Shown one piece after another: positions 19,825-30,603 of a DNA stretch of 64,000 nt. Numbering within the stretch: the first letter of the stretch is position 1; every line of letters starts with the position of its first letter. Position numbers and translations under genes: made by a program. This DNA is from Erysipelotrichaceae bacterium (GTDB lineage: Bacteria > Bacillota_I > Bacilli_A > RFN20 > CAG-826). Where the stretch lies: positions 19,064-83,063 of the forward strand of contig SVBE01000005.1 of the NCBI GenBank assembly GCA_015059065.1, in the 5' to 3' direction. Under the pieces are notes generated by a model that saw nothing but the letters and a program-made list of their open reading frames with translations, was not told the origin of the DNA and made no database searches.

Positions 19825-21012
19825 CTAATCGACATCTAAAAGGATTAGTGATTCTTGTCTTGGAGCGACAGATATCGCTTTGTTGTCGTCGATATAAACA
19901 TCGATCTCTTCTCTAAAACCGTATTCGTTAGTGTAGATGCCAGGTTCAATAGAAAAACCGACATGATTTAAGATATGTCTTGTATCGTGAGTTTCGTAAT
20001 TATCGATGTTGACACCTTTACCGTGTGGAGTGTCATCAATTGATATTGAATGACCAACGCGGTGGATTAAATATTGGTCTTGATGATAATTTCTAAGAAC
20101 GCTTCTCACCGCTTCATCAACTTCATATCCAGAGACTGGTCGAAGTGGGAGATTGTTATTTAAAAATTCTAAGCCATAATCTACAGATTCTTTGAGGATT
20201 GCAAACAATTCAATGTATTTTTGTGGTGGTTTTTTACCCGCATAACCCATCCAAGTGATATCAGCATAGACACCGTAATCGACATCTTTTTTGGCCCATA
20301 AATCGATGAGGATGAGGTCACCTTTTTTGATTTCTGTACTATTATTTTCTTTTGGTTCGTAATGAGGATTACCGGCATTGCCGTTTACGGCCACAATTGG
20401 ATTAGAATCATAGACTAATCCGTTATCGGTGAAATGTTTGGTGATTACTTTGACGACATCATATTCATAGACTTTGATATTGTTTTTTAAACAATGCTCG
20501 ATATATTTAAAAGCTAAATTTTTAGCTTCCGCGGTAATCTTCATCGCTTCATACTGTGATTCAAGGGCTTTACCTTCATAAGTAGAAGTGTAGCTGATTA
20601 ATAAATCGCTGGAACTAGTGACTTCAACTCCTAAATCTTTGACCATTTTAATCGTTCCATAATCGCAGTAGGAGGAACGAGGTAGAGCGCCTTGTTCGCT
20701 CATCTCCATGATGACGTGTTTATATCTTTTAAAATGTTGTTCTATTAACGATATGAGTTCATTCCAAGTTTGATAATTGATGAGGTCAAAATCCTTTCTG
20801 ATTTCCTTAACATCTAAATAGGCATTATCTATCTTGTGAGCGATAATGAATGGTTTCTCTTCTTTTGGGATGACCATAAACACTTTTCTCGTGAGCATCT
20901 TTTTACCAATGAACGAGATTAATGCGTCGTTAGAGCATTCATAATCGTAGATTATCCAAGCATCGATATTATTGTTTCTTAGATAATTTTTCGCGATTTC
21001 TAATTTATTCAT
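19825..21012 (-). CDS. M24-family Xaa-Pro aminopeptidase-like protein
   Basis: DLILIDLWAKKDVDYGVYADITWMGY and HRVGHSISIDDTPHGKG, GFSIEPGIY, FREEIDVYI metal-ligand motifs. Confidence 0.85.
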   Translation of the reverse strand: MNKLEIAKNYLRNNNIDAWIIYDYECSNDALISFIGKKMLTRKVFMVIPKEEKPFIIAHKIDNAYLDVKEIRKDFDLINYQTWNELISLIEQHFKRYKHVIMEMSEQGALPRSSYCDYGTIKMVKDLGVEVTSSSDLLISYTSTYEGKALESQYEAMKITAEAKNLAFKYIEHCLKNNIKVYEYDVVKVITKHFTDNGLVYDSNPIVAVNGNAGNPHYEPKENNSTEIKKGDLILIDLWAKKDVDYGVYADITWMGYAGKKPPQKYIELFAILKESVDYGLEFLNNNLPLRPVSGYEVDEAVRSVLRNYHQDQYLIHRVGHSISIDDTPHGKGVNIDNYETHDTRHILNHVGFSIEPGIYTNEYGFREEIDVYIDDNKAISVAPRQESLILLDVD

Positions 21013-21146
21013 AATTTTTTCCTGCCTTATATATTATCTATCGATATTTTCTTCTGGTCAAAATCATAGTTAAATAATACGTATATAGTACGAAAAACAT
21101 ACAATGTTGGCTCTCTATATGGTAAAGTGTATTCGAGGATAAAATT

Positions 21147-23516
21147 ATGAAAAAGTTTAAATTTTTAGCGCTTCTCGTCATTCCGATGCTCCTTAGTGGA
21201 TGCGCGGTGGTTGATCCAGGCAGTTCTTCTTCTGATACATCATCTTCAGAAAGCAGTTCTTCTGATCCAAAGATCATCCCCGGAATGGTGGAGAAAAATG
21301 TGGAAATGGAATTGATTTCCCATTTTAAAGAGCCACTTGGCGAATCGACATATAAAGATAGTTGTCTATATAGCGATTATTGGTTTATCAACGATTCGTT
21401 TGATTTGAATTATCATTTAGCGACTGCTTCCGCGATGATTGGAGCGGTGAGTTATTCTTATTCAAAAGATAATAATGGTACGCGAATCGCTTCTTTCTTA
21501 GAAGATGTTGGCTATTCTAATATCGTGAAGAATTATTATTATGCGAACGGTGAAAAACTTGAAGATTCTATCGGAGGTATCATCGGTAGCAAAAAGATTA
21601 AGAATTACGAAGGAAAAGAATATACATTATTAGCCCTTTTCCCAAGAAACGCTGGTTATGGAGCGGAATGGATGGGCAACTTCAATATTGGAAAAGAAGG
21701 ATTCCATGAAGGATTTTTAGAAGCGAGAGATGAACTCCTTCGTTTAATGAAGAGTTATATCACTTCTAAAAGCATTAGTGGTGATATCAAAGTTTGGGCT
21801 GCTGGTTATAGCCGTGGTGCCGCTGTTATTAATTTAGTAGGTGGCTTCCTCGCTGAAGATAGTGGGTATTTCGGAAGTAATGTTAAGCTTTCTAACCATG
21901 ACTTATTCGTCTATACCAATGGCACACCTCGTGTGGTGCCTGCTGGCATTAATAAAGTCAAGGCTTTGAGCGTCGCTGGTCCACGTGGAGAAGGATTCCA
22001 TGATACCGATGTCGCTAGTTATACCTATAGCGGCAAAGATATGATGATCAATCCACTAGAAGATAATTATAACTGCATTCATAATTTTATCGCAAATGGT
22101 GATTATATCACCAAATTACCACCTTCTTCTTATTCTTTCACTCGTTATGGGGTGAGCAAAATGATCACTTATGGTGGTGAAGAATTCCTTAAAAAATTAG
22201 AAAAATTATCTCCTGATACGGCTGCTAAATTTGCTGATGGATTAACTTATACAAGCGAAGTTCCAGCCAAGACTATCGACATCAATAAAGTAGCGATTGT
22301 GGATGCACAAAATAAGATTTCTGCCGATGAAATGCTTGAAAGCCGTGTTGCTTCTATCGTCTCTATCGCCAAAACTCGCGATGTTTTAGATAAAGATGGA
22401 TATGCCGAATTACTAGGCGCTCTTGTGGCGGCGTATGGCATTGATGGTAGTGCTCTTATCGATAAGCTTTCTGGAGATAAGAATGCGCTCATCAAAGCCG
22501 GCGTTCTCGCTTATCTCACCTATATGATTAGTAATAGAGGTCTTTCAGATAGTGAAGCATTAGGCCAACTCGCGATGGATATCATCGAATTTACTGGTAA
22601 AAAGATTGATGACCGTAAAACATATACCGATCAAGATTTCTTAAAAGATTTATTCGATTTCTTAATCAATGATTATCAGACGAGCAAAGATGCTGAACAA
22701 CGCGTTCTTGCTTTAAGCAAATTAATCCCTGCACCTTATGGTGAATTATATAAGAATGTTCTAGATTACGCGAAGAAACAAGAAATCAAAGCCACATATG
22801 TTGATGATCTTCTCCTCATCCTTGCTGGATATATCACAGAAAATAAGGAAGATAAGACTGTTAAAGAATTGATTGATAAGGCTGCTGGCTTAATTCCTGC
22901 GGATAAGATTAGCATGCTTTCCATGGCTGGAGTTATCACTGGAAAAGATTATAGCGCAATCACTGACCCAAAAACATTAGCCTTAACAGTGATTCTTGAT
23001 GTTATTGAATGTTGTATTAATGGTTCTCCAGCAGGTAATGCTGGCACAATTAGATATTTCATATTCTCGTTTATATTACCTATGGTAGTGGGTACAAGTG
23101 TACAATTCCCAAAAACATTAGACTTAATTCAAAATGGTGCAACTAGCTATGGAGAAAAAGTTGTGAAAGATTCTCATTCATTAGCGGAAATCGCAGAAGA
23201 AATCCTTTCTATCGCGATGCCTAAAGATGAAAAGGGCAATCAACCTAGCATTAAAGAACTCGCTATTTCAACTCTCTCTGATTTATTAGAACTCGCAAGA
23301 AGCGAAGGGATTAGTAAATATCTCGATATCTTAAAAGATAATGTCGAATCGGCAATCTATATGGCTGCTGATCTCTTATTAGCACCTGGTTTAGAGTATG
23401 ATTTACAAAGCGATCTTTCTAACGCTTTAACATTTATCGAAGTCGTTCAATTCGTCTTCCCTGCTCATTTTAGTGAAATGTATATCACATACTTACAAAC
23501 AAAACTCCCAGCTTAA
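21147..23516 (+). CDS. lipoprotein with lipase-like alpha/beta-hydrolase motif
   Basis: Lipobox LLSGC; Ser-rich linker; AAGYSRGAAVINLVGG (GxSxG); long helical C-terminal half. Confidence 0.8.
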   Translation: MKKFKFLALLVIPMLLSGCAVVDPGSSSSDTSSSESSSSDPKIIPGMVEKNVEMELISHFKEPLGESTYKDSCLYSDYWFINDSFDLNYHLATASAMIGAVSYSYSKDNNGTRIASFLEDVGYSNIVKNYYYANGEKLEDSIGGIIGSKKIKNYEGKEYTLLALFPRNAGYGAEWMGNFNIGKEGFHEGFLEARDELLRLMKSYITSKSISGDIKVWAAGYSRGAAVINLVGGFLAEDSGYFGSNVKLSNHDLFVYTNGTPRVVPAGINKVKALSVAGPRGEGFHDTDVASYTYSGKDMMINPLEDNYNCIHNFIANGDYITKLPPSSYSFTRYGVSKMITYGGEEFLKKLEKLSPDTAAKFADGLTYTSEVPAKTIDINKVAIVDAQNKISADEMLESRVASIVSIAKTRDVLDKDGYAELLGALVAAYGIDGSALIDKLSGDKNALIKAGVLAYLTYMISNRGLSDSEALGQLAMDIIEFTGKKIDDRKTYTDQDFLKDLFDFLINDYQTSKDAEQRVLALSKLIPAPYGELYKNVLDYAKKQEIKATYVDDLLLILAGYITENKEDKTVKELIDKAAGLIPADKISMLSMAGVITGKDYSAITDPKTLALTVILDVIECCINGSPAGNAGTIRYFIFSFILPMVVGTSVQFPKTLDLIQNGATSYGEKVVKDSHSLAEIAEEILSIAMPKDEKGNQPSIKELAISTLSDLLELARSEGISKYLDILKDNVESAIYMAADLLLAPGLEYDLQSDLSNALTFIEVVQFVFPAHFSEMYITYLQTKLPA

Positions 23517-23527
23517 CAAAATGACAT

Positions 23528-23577
23528 AAACGCGTTATTTCTTGACATAATCTGTGAGAGAATGACGCGTTTTCATT
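23528..23577 (+). terminator. long imperfect hairpin, terminator candidate
   Basis: aaacgcgttatttct ... agagaatgacgcgttttcattt, roughly 15-16 bp arms with G-U pairs. Confidence 0.6.
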
Positions 23578-23625
23578 TGGATACAATAATACATTATTGA
23601 TATAATAATAAAGCAGGTATTAATT

Positions 23626-26574
23626 ATGGAATATAAGATTAACAAGACTAATTATTGCAACTTTTCTATTTTTGAAGAAAATAAATTACCGGGTAGAAGT
23701 TATTTTATTCCTTATTTAAATAGAAAGGATGCTTCTAAAGTTTCTCTAAAAGAGAAAAGATACCGTTCTTCCAAAGTGATTTGCTTAAACGGGAAATGGG
23801 ATTTCATCTTCTATCCTCGCCCAATTGAAGTACCAGATGTATTAGATACAGATAAAATACGTTTTGATAAGATTGATGTCCCTTCTTGTTGGCAGTTCCA
23901 AGGTTACGATAAACCATTCTATGTTAATACTAGATATCAATTTCCTTTTAAACCACCTTATATTCCAGAAGAAAAAGAAGTGGGGAGAGTCTATTCTTGG
24001 GTTGGCTTTGATCAACACCTTTCTTTAAGGAACAAAAAACCAAAAGACCAATATAATTTCGTTGGTGTTTATCGTCATTTCTTTTCCATTGATGATATTA
24101 AGAAACAATACATCATCTCCTTTTTAGGCGTGGCGTCCTGCCTTGATTTATATATCAATGGTAGTTATGTCGGCTATTCAGAAGGTAGCCATAACACAGC
24201 TGAATTTGATCTCAATGGTTATTTAAGAGAAGGTAAAAATGAATTAGTGGCAGTGGTCCATCGTTGGTGCAACGGCACTTATTTAGAATGCCAAGATATG
24301 TTTAGAAATAACGGTATCTTTAGAGATGTTCTTTTAAGAGTTAACGATCAAACAGATATCTATGATATCGATGTCAAAACTACCAAAGTCCATAATCGTT
24401 ATGATTTAAAAGTCATAGTTAAAACCTTTACGGATACTGAAGTCAGCGTCAGCCTTGAAGGATTTGGCATCGTTAATAAAAGCAGTCAGAAAACAAAAGA
24501 TAAAGAAGTGGAAATTAACTTTATCGGTTTAGCGGTGAAGGAATGGAACGCGGAAGAACCTAATCTCTACGATTTATATATCGAAACTCCGACATGCGCA
24601 GTAAAAGAGAGCATCGGTTTTAAAAATGTGAGAATTGAAGGAGATAAATTCTACCTCAACGATAAACTTGTCAAATTCCATGGTGTCAATCATCATGATA
24701 CATCTCCTACGAATGGTTATACGATGACTCCTGATGAGATTGAAAAAGATGTTTTACTTTGTAAAAGTTATAACATCGATATGATTAGAACTTCCCATTA
24801 TCCACCGGACCCATATCTTCTTGAACTTGCGGATTATCATGGCGTTTATATCGTCGATGAAAACGATTTAGAAACGCATGGGGTGTGGTCGATGAGCTTC
24901 CCACCTAGTGTGCATGGTTATCATCGCATTTCTCATGATGCAAAATGGGAAAACCATTATCTTGATAGAATCAAACGTCTATATCAAAGAGATAAGATAC
25001 ACGGGAATACATCGATAGTGATGTGGTCGCTTGGCAATGAATCAGGTGGATATCGTAACACTGATAAGATGTATGACTATCTCAAGAGCGTATCTTCTTT
25101 ACCGATTCATTATGAAAGCGTCATTCACAGCAAACGTGTCGCTTATGATGTTGGCAGTGAGATGTATCCTTCCGTAGAGAAAGTGGGATTAGTTGGTGAA
25201 CATAAAAGAAAACAAACTCAACTAAATGATCGTCCATATTTTTTATGCGAATATGCGCATGCGATGGGCGTCGGCCCAGGAAACATGGAAGCCTATTGGG
25301 AAAAGATATATCAATACGATAACCTCATCGGTGGTTGCGTTTGGGAAATGGTGGACCACGCGGTTAAAGAAAAAGATGGTGGCTATACATATGGCGGTGA
25401 CCATGATGAATGGGAGCATGATGGCAATTTCTGTGTAGACGGTATCTTCTATCCAGATAGAAAGCCTTCAACAGGCGCTTATATCGTCAAATACGTTTAT
25501 CGCCCAATCAGAGTGAAACATATTTTTGATGATGAATTTGAAATCTTCAATACGCGTAGCTTTATTAACGCGAATCAATATGTTCTTCGTTTCTCTTTTA
25601 ACGATGGTTCGAGCAAAGATTATGTTTTCGATGTTGCTCCTTTGATGAAAAAGAGGGTGAAGATATCGTTAGGAAAAGAAGTGGACTGCAATCTTTCTTT
25701 GGTGGTTACTACTTTAGATAAAAATAAACAGAATATCTTTAGCCAAGAACAGATTATTTTTAAGGATAATTATCCAAAAACTATGGCAAATAAGGGATTA
25801 TTTCCTAATTTTAGATTCGATAGTGGCAAAGTTATCATCGCTTTAAACGATGGCGAGGTATTAGCCTCAAATAATGAATACAATATCCTTTATCGAGCTG
25901 GCACTGATAATGATTTAGATCTTTTCTTCAACCAAAGTGTGAGACCTTATTATCAACAAAGAGAAAAATTCTTATCGATGAAGAAATTGCCGCATGGTAT
26001 CTCTGTTAAATATGAAGTGAAGAATAAAAAGAATAAATATATCATCACCGATAACTATGAAGGGTGTGTAGAAGGGGTTATTGTTTCTAGCAAGATTCAT
26101 CCTCTTAAAAAGAAGGGTGAAATACTTCGCTTTGGTAAATGTTTCTATCTCCCATCTTCCTTTGATGATGTTAAATATATCGGTAGAAATGGTGAATCAT
26201 ATGTTGATATGAAAGAGCAATTCATCATCGAGGAAGTTAATGCGAAGGTCACCGATATGGTAGAACCAAATATCAAACCACAGGAAAGCGGCAATCGCAT
26301 GGATGTACGAGAAGTGAGTCTATCTAGTAACCATAATAAAGTGACTTTTGTGGCGTTAGATAAATCGTTTGAACTCGGCATTAAGCCTTATTCTGATCGC
26401 GATTTGATCAAGATGAAACACAATAAGGATGAAGTAAGAACGGGCACATATGTGACTCTTGAAGCTTTCCAAAAAGGCATCGGTACAGGTTCATGTGGGC
26501 CAAGAACCGCTCCTGAATACTCTTATCCAGCAGATCGCGATTATGAATTTAGATTCCTTATCAAAATTAATTAA
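23626..26574 (+). CDS. lacZ: beta-galactosidase, GH2
   Basis: MWSLGNESGGYRN acid/base motif, FLCEYAHAMGVGPG nucleophile region, WVGFDQHLSLRNKKP..., PRPIEVPD N-terminal features. Confidence 0.93.
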   Translation: MEYKINKTNYCNFSIFEENKLPGRSYFIPYLNRKDASKVSLKEKRYRSSKVICLNGKWDFIFYPRPIEVPDVLDTDKIRFDKIDVPSCWQFQGYDKPFYVNTRYQFPFKPPYIPEEKEVGRVYSWVGFDQHLSLRNKKPKDQYNFVGVYRHFFSIDDIKKQYIISFLGVASCLDLYINGSYVGYSEGSHNTAEFDLNGYLREGKNELVAVVHRWCNGTYLECQDMFRNNGIFRDVLLRVNDQTDIYDIDVKTTKVHNRYDLKVIVKTFTDTEVSVSLEGFGIVNKSSQKTKDKEVEINFIGLAVKEWNAEEPNLYDLYIETPTCAVKESIGFKNVRIEGDKFYLNDKLVKFHGVNHHDTSPTNGYTMTPDEIEKDVLLCKSYNIDMIRTSHYPPDPYLLELADYHGVYIVDENDLETHGVWSMSFPPSVHGYHRISHDAKWENHYLDRIKRLYQRDKIHGNTSIVMWSLGNESGGYRNTDKMYDYLKSVSSLPIHYESVIHSKRVAYDVGSEMYPSVEKVGLVGEHKRKQTQLNDRPYFLCEYAHAMGVGPGNMEAYWEKIYQYDNLIGGCVWEMVDHAVKEKDGGYTYGGDHDEWEHDGNFCVDGIFYPDRKPSTGAYIVKYVYRPIRVKHIFDDEFEIFNTRSFINANQYVLRFSFNDGSSKDYVFDVAPLMKKRVKISLGKEVDCNLSLVVTTLDKNKQNIFSQEQIIFKDNYPKTMANKGLFPNFRFDSGKVIIALNDGEVLASNNEYNILYRAGTDNDLDLFFNQSVRPYYQQREKFLSMKKLPHGISVKYEVKNKKNKYIITDNYEGCVEGVIVSSKIHPLKKKGEILRFGKCFYLPSSFDDVKYIGRNGESYVDMKEQFIIEEVNAKVTDMVEPNIKPQESGNRMDVREVSLSSNHNKVTFVALDKSFELGIKPYSDRDLIKMKHNKDEVRTGTYVTLEAFQKGIGTGSCGPRTAPEYSYPADRDYEFRFLIKIN

Positions 26575-26660
26575 ATGTGTAAATCGCTTGATAGAACAAT
26601 TGTCTGATAATATCTTATAAGCATAAAACAAACATATATTGATGATGGAGGTATAGTTTT

Positions 26661-26822
26661 ATGAGCAAATATCAATGTGGACCTTGTGGTTATATCTATG
26701 ACCCAGAAGTCGGTGATCCAGATAGCGGCATTCCTGCTGGTACACCTTTTGAACTTTTACCAGATGACTGGTGCTGCCCAATCTGCGGTGTCAGCAAAGA
26801 CATGTTTGAAAAAATCGATTAA
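26661..26822 (+). CDS. rubredoxin (not in supplied ORF track)
   Basis: [53 protein letters not shown]: two CxxCG-type knuckles; RBS ggagg upstream. Confidence 0.97.
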   Translation: MSKYQCGPCGYIYDPEVGDPDSGIPAGTPFELLPDDWCCPICGVSKDMFEKID

Positions 26823-26855
26823 TTAATTTTAAAAAATTAATCAGCATTATTCCTT

Positions 26856-27983
26856 ATGAAAGCGAATGATTTAAAATTGCGTGAAAAAGGTATTGCCCGT
26901 ACCTCTCTTATCGGAATACTTGGTAACGTTGTTTTAGTGGCTATTAAAGCAACTATTGGTTTTATTGCGGGATCTGTTTCCATCATCATGGATGCTGTCA
27001 ATAACTTAACTGATGCTTTATCTTCTATTATTACCATTATCGGTACGAAATTATCCGGTAAGAAGCCAGATAAAAAACATCCTTTTGGTCATGGTCGTAT
27101 CGAATATATTACTTCCGCGATCATCGGTATCATCATTCTTATCGCTGGTATTACCGCAATTTATGAATCGATCCAGTCCATCATCGACCACTTTAAAAAC
27201 GGGACGATGGCGGATTATTCAACCATTTCACTTATTATCATCGGCATTGCCATATTGATTAAAGCTTCTTTAGGTATTTTCTTTAAATTCCAGGGCAAGA
27301 AATATGAAAGCGATGCTTTAAAGGCTTCTGGTACAGATGCCTTATTCGATGTCTTATTATCTTTAGGCACTTTAGTGGGTGCTTTAGTTTCTAAATTCGC
27401 AAACTTCTACGTTGAAGGATATATCGGTATCGTGATCGGTTTATTCATTCTTAGAAGTGGTTTTGAAGTGATAAGAGGTGCGGTTACTTATATCATCGGC
27501 AGCAAATTTGATGAAAATCTCGCTAATGAGATTAAGTTAGCGATCTCCCAAGTCAAGGGAGTGCATGGTGTCTATGACCTCATCTTAAATAATTATGGAT
27601 ATAACCGTTATATTGGTTCTGTTCATGTTGGGGTGAAAGATGATTTGACTGCAAAAGAGATTCAAGAGATCGAAAGAGCAATCACCTATCTCATGTACAC
27701 CAAATACAATACGATTATGACGACAGGTATATATGCGGAGAATACGAGCAGTCCAATCGCTAAAACGATTAAAGAAGAAGCGATTAAAATCATTCAAAAA
27801 TACCCACATATTACCCAATTACATGGTTTTTATATCGATGAGACACGCAATTTGATTAATTTTGATTTAGTGATTAGCTTTGATGAAAAAAATACTGATG
27901 GTTTGGTCAAACAAGTAACAGATGAATTATCAGCAAAATTTGAAGATTATACATTCTTTGTGAATGTCGATAGAGATTACTAA
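26856..27983 (+). CDS. cation diffusion facilitator (CDF) transporter
   Basis: SIIMDAVNNLTDALSSIITIIG and KKHPFGHGRIEYI motifs. Confidence 0.93.
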   Translation: MKANDLKLREKGIARTSLIGILGNVVLVAIKATIGFIAGSVSIIMDAVNNLTDALSSIITIIGTKLSGKKPDKKHPFGHGRIEYITSAIIGIIILIAGITAIYESIQSIIDHFKNGTMADYSTISLIIIGIAILIKASLGIFFKFQGKKYESDALKASGTDALFDVLLSLGTLVGALVSKFANFYVEGYIGIVIGLFILRSGFEVIRGAVTYIIGSKFDENLANEIKLAISQVKGVHGVYDLILNNYGYNRYIGSVHVGVKDDLTAKEIQEIERAITYLMYTKYNTIMTTGIYAENTSSPIAKTIKEEAIKIIQKYPHITQLHGFYIDETRNLINFDLVISFDEKNTDGLVKQVTDELSAKFEDYTFFVNVDRDY

Positions 27984-28002
27984 AAAATATTTATCATATC
28001 TA

Positions 28003-28031
28003 TTGCAAATATGAACGAGTATTCATATAAT
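28003..28031 (+). promoter_or_regulatory. promoter TTGCAA-17bp-TATAAT with ArsR/SmtB-type operator in the spacer
   Basis: TTGCAA 28003-28008; atatgaa-cgagta-ttcatat 28009-28028; TATAAT 28026-28031. Confidence 0.7.
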
Positions 28032-28048
28032 GTTTTCGGTGAAAATAA

Positions 28049-28375
28049 ATGTACGTCAACGAAAATGCAATTGAAAACATGGAAGTTACTCTCAAGATAG
28101 CCGCGGATAAAACGAGGCTAAAGATTTTGTTTTCTTTGCTTGATGAGATCGATTCACTTAAAGGCGGAAGAGAAGTGGAGAAATGCGTCAACGATATCTC
28201 CGCGCAAATTGGAGCGAGCCAGTCTCTGGTTTCCCATCAATTAAAGGTTTTAAAAGATGGCGATTTTGTGAAGACGAGAAAAGAGGGGACGAAAATTTAT
28301 TATTCACTTTCAGATGAACATGTTCAAGAAATCATAAGAGTGACTTATGAACATGTGATGGAGAAACTATTATGA
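28049..28375 (+). CDS. ArsR/SmtB-family metalloregulator
   Basis: wHTH 'CVNDISAQIGASQSLVSHQLKVLKDGDFVKTRKEGTKIYYSL' and C-term DEHVQEIIRVTYEHVME. Confidence 0.92.
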   Translation: MYVNENAIENMEVTLKIAADKTRLKILFSLLDEIDSLKGGREVEKCVNDISAQIGASQSLVSHQLKVLKDGDFVKTRKEGTKIYYSLSDEHVQEIIRVTYEHVMEKLL

Positions 28376-30510
28376 TAAAGAGAAGTTATACGATTAAAGG
28401 TTTTGACTGTGCACACTGCGCGGCGAAAAGCGAAGCACATCTAAACAAGCATCCGGATATTGAAAAAGCGACCATTGATTTTGCGATGGATAAACTTGAT
28501 ATCGTCTATCGTGAAAAAGAACTATCAATCGATGAGATTAAAGCTTGTATCGCGGAAGTGGAAAGCGATCCATTAACTATTGTTAATTTAGGCGAAAAAA
28601 CAAATAAATATCGCATATTTGATAAGGATTTCTTCATTTTGCTTGGAAGAATCGTCTATGTCTTATTAGTGGTAATTCTTTCTTTTACAGCCTTTAGAGA
28701 TGATTCATTTTTCTGGGTGAATTTTGGATTATATTTATCCGCTATTATCGTGATTTGTTATGACATCTTCTATAAGGTGATTTTAAGAATTAGGCATTTA
28801 GAGAATCCATTAGATGAATATCTATTAATCGTCATAGCGACTGTTGGTGCTTTTGTAATCGCTGTCATTGAAAAAGAGACGCATGAATTCATGGAAGCAG
28901 TGATGGTTTCAACCCTTTTCCAAATTGGACAAGTAATTGAAGGAATCGCGACTAATAAGAGCAAAGAAGCGGTTGTCCAAGCTGTTGATCTACGTGTGGA
29001 ATATGCGAATAAAATCGAAGGGGATTCTATCAATAGAATCACTCCAGAACAATTAGAGGTCGGCGACTTAGTTGTCGTTTCTACAGGTGAAATTGTCCCA
29101 ATTGATGGGGTGGTGACTGAAGGTAATGCTTTAGTTGATATTTCTTCATTGACTGGTGAATATGTGCCGATTACTGTCTCTCAAGATAAAGTCGTTTATT
29201 CAGGATGTTTAATTAGAGAAGGTAGCATCACAGTAAAAGCGACAGAAGAATATTCTAATTCTACTGTGAGCCGTATCATGAACCTCATCACTGAATCGGG
29301 TGAGAATAAATCTAAAACTGATAAATTCGTCACAAAATTTGCCAAATGGTATACTCCAACGATTTTTATCATCTCTCTTCTTGTCGGTTTGATTGGTTCT
29401 TTGATCACTTCGAACTGGAATGAATGGATGTTATTAGCTCTTAAGATGTTAGTAGTGGCTTGTCCATGTGCAATCGTCATCTCGATTCCTCTTGCTTATT
29501 TCTCTGGTATCGGTCTTGCTGGTAAAAACGGCATCGTTATTAAAGGAAGCAATTATCTTGATGAATTAGTGAATCTCGATAAAGTGTTAACTGATAAAAC
29601 AGGTACTTTAACTGAAGGTGATTTTAAAATTCGTCAAGTCGTACCATATAATGTGAATAAAGATGAACTTCTCAACTATTTATTCATCGTTGAGAGCTAC
29701 TCTAATCACCCAGTGGGAAAAGCGATCTGCTTAAGCATTGAAAACCGTCATGAACACATCAAGGTCGATAATTTCATTGAAAGACCAGGATATGGCGTGG
29801 AATGCGATTATAAAGGTGATCATATTGTTGCTGGTAATAAAAAGTTATTTGCAGAACATAACATCACGATTGAAAATCCAGTGGAAGATGGAGTTATCAC
29901 TTACTGTGCAGTAAACGGGAAATATATCGGCTATGTCGTTCTCTCTGATGAGATTAAACGCGATGCCTATGATATGGTCAATCTCTTAGAAAAGAATAAA
30001 GTCGATGTTGTTTTATTAACTGGTGACAAAAAGGAAAATGCAGAGATATTATGTAAAAAACTTGGCATTTCCTCGTTCTATTCTGAACTTTTACCAGAAG
30101 ATAAAGTTACTTATTTAAATAAAGAACAATCCGGTGGTGATGTCGTCGCCTATGTTGGAGATGGTATCAATGACGCGCCGACAATTAAAGGCGCGGATGT
30201 CGGATTTGCAATGGGCGGTATCGGTAGCGATAGTGCGGTGGAAAATGCGGATATCATCTTAATGACAGATAATCCTCGTAAGATCTATGATGCCTTCAAG
30301 ATTGCCAAGATGACAAGAAATACAGCGGTGTTTAATATCGTCTTTGCCTTAACAGTGAAAATTGGTATTGAGGCTGCTGCATTTGTCACTAGTTTATTAG
30401 GTAGACCAGAGATTATTCCAATGTGGGCAGCTGTTCTTGCGGATACTGGTTTAACAGTCTTGTTAGTCCTTAATTCATTGCTTCTTCTATATAGAAAAGT
30501 TAGAAAATAA
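28372..30510 (+). CDS. P1B-type heavy-metal (Zn/Cd) translocating ATPase
   Basis: HMA GFDCAHCAAK, CPCAIVIS, DKTGTLTEG, VGDGINDAP. Confidence 0.94.
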   Translation: MIKRSYTIKGFDCAHCAAKSEAHLNKHPDIEKATIDFAMDKLDIVYREKELSIDEIKACIAEVESDPLTIVNLGEKTNKYRIFDKDFFILLGRIVYVLLVVILSFTAFRDDSFFWVNFGLYLSAIIVICYDIFYKVILRIRHLENPLDEYLLIVIATVGAFVIAVIEKETHEFMEAVMVSTLFQIGQVIEGIATNKSKEAVVQAVDLRVEYANKIEGDSINRITPEQLEVGDLVVVSTGEIVPIDGVVTEGNALVDISSLTGEYVPITVSQDKVVYSGCLIREGSITVKATEEYSNSTVSRIMNLITESGENKSKTDKFVTKFAKWYTPTIFIISLLVGLIGSLITSNWNEWMLLALKMLVVACPCAIVISIPLAYFSGIGLAGKNGIVIKGSNYLDELVNLDKVLTDKTGTLTEGDFKIRQVVPYNVNKDELLNYLFIVESYSNHPVGKAICLSIENRHEHIKVDNFIERPGYGVECDYKGDHIVAGNKKLFAEHNITIENPVEDGVITYCAVNGKYIGYVVLSDEIKRDAYDMVNLLEKNKVDVVLLTGDKKENAEILCKKLGISSFYSELLPEDKVTYLNKEQSGGDVVAYVGDGINDAPTIKGADVGFAMGGIGSDSAVENADIILMTDNPRKIYDAFKIAKMTRNTAVFNIVFALTVKIGIEAAAFVTSLLGRPEIIPMWAAVLADTGLTVLLVLNSLLLLYRKVRK

Positions 30511-30529
30511 TATTATCAATATTAAAATA

Positions 30530-30561
30530 ACCATCTCTCATCCTATGGAGGTGGTTTTTTT
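30530..30561 (+). terminator. Rho-independent terminator
   Basis: accatctctcatcctatggaggtggttttttt. Confidence 0.75.
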
Positions 30562-30571
30562 ATAATAATAT

Positions 30572-30599
30572 TTGACATATTAATAAATAATAATAGAAT
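30572..30599 (+). promoter_or_regulatory. feo operon promoter
   Basis: TTGACA (30572-30577), 16-bp spacer, TAGAAT (30594-30599). Confidence 0.65.
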
Positions 30600-30603
30600 A
30601 ATA

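Noticed and set aside
28372-30510. P1B-ATPase as a copper exporter
   Set aside because: The regulator's alpha5 DHHE site and adjacency to a CDF exporter favour Zn/Cd; CPC alone does not discriminate.
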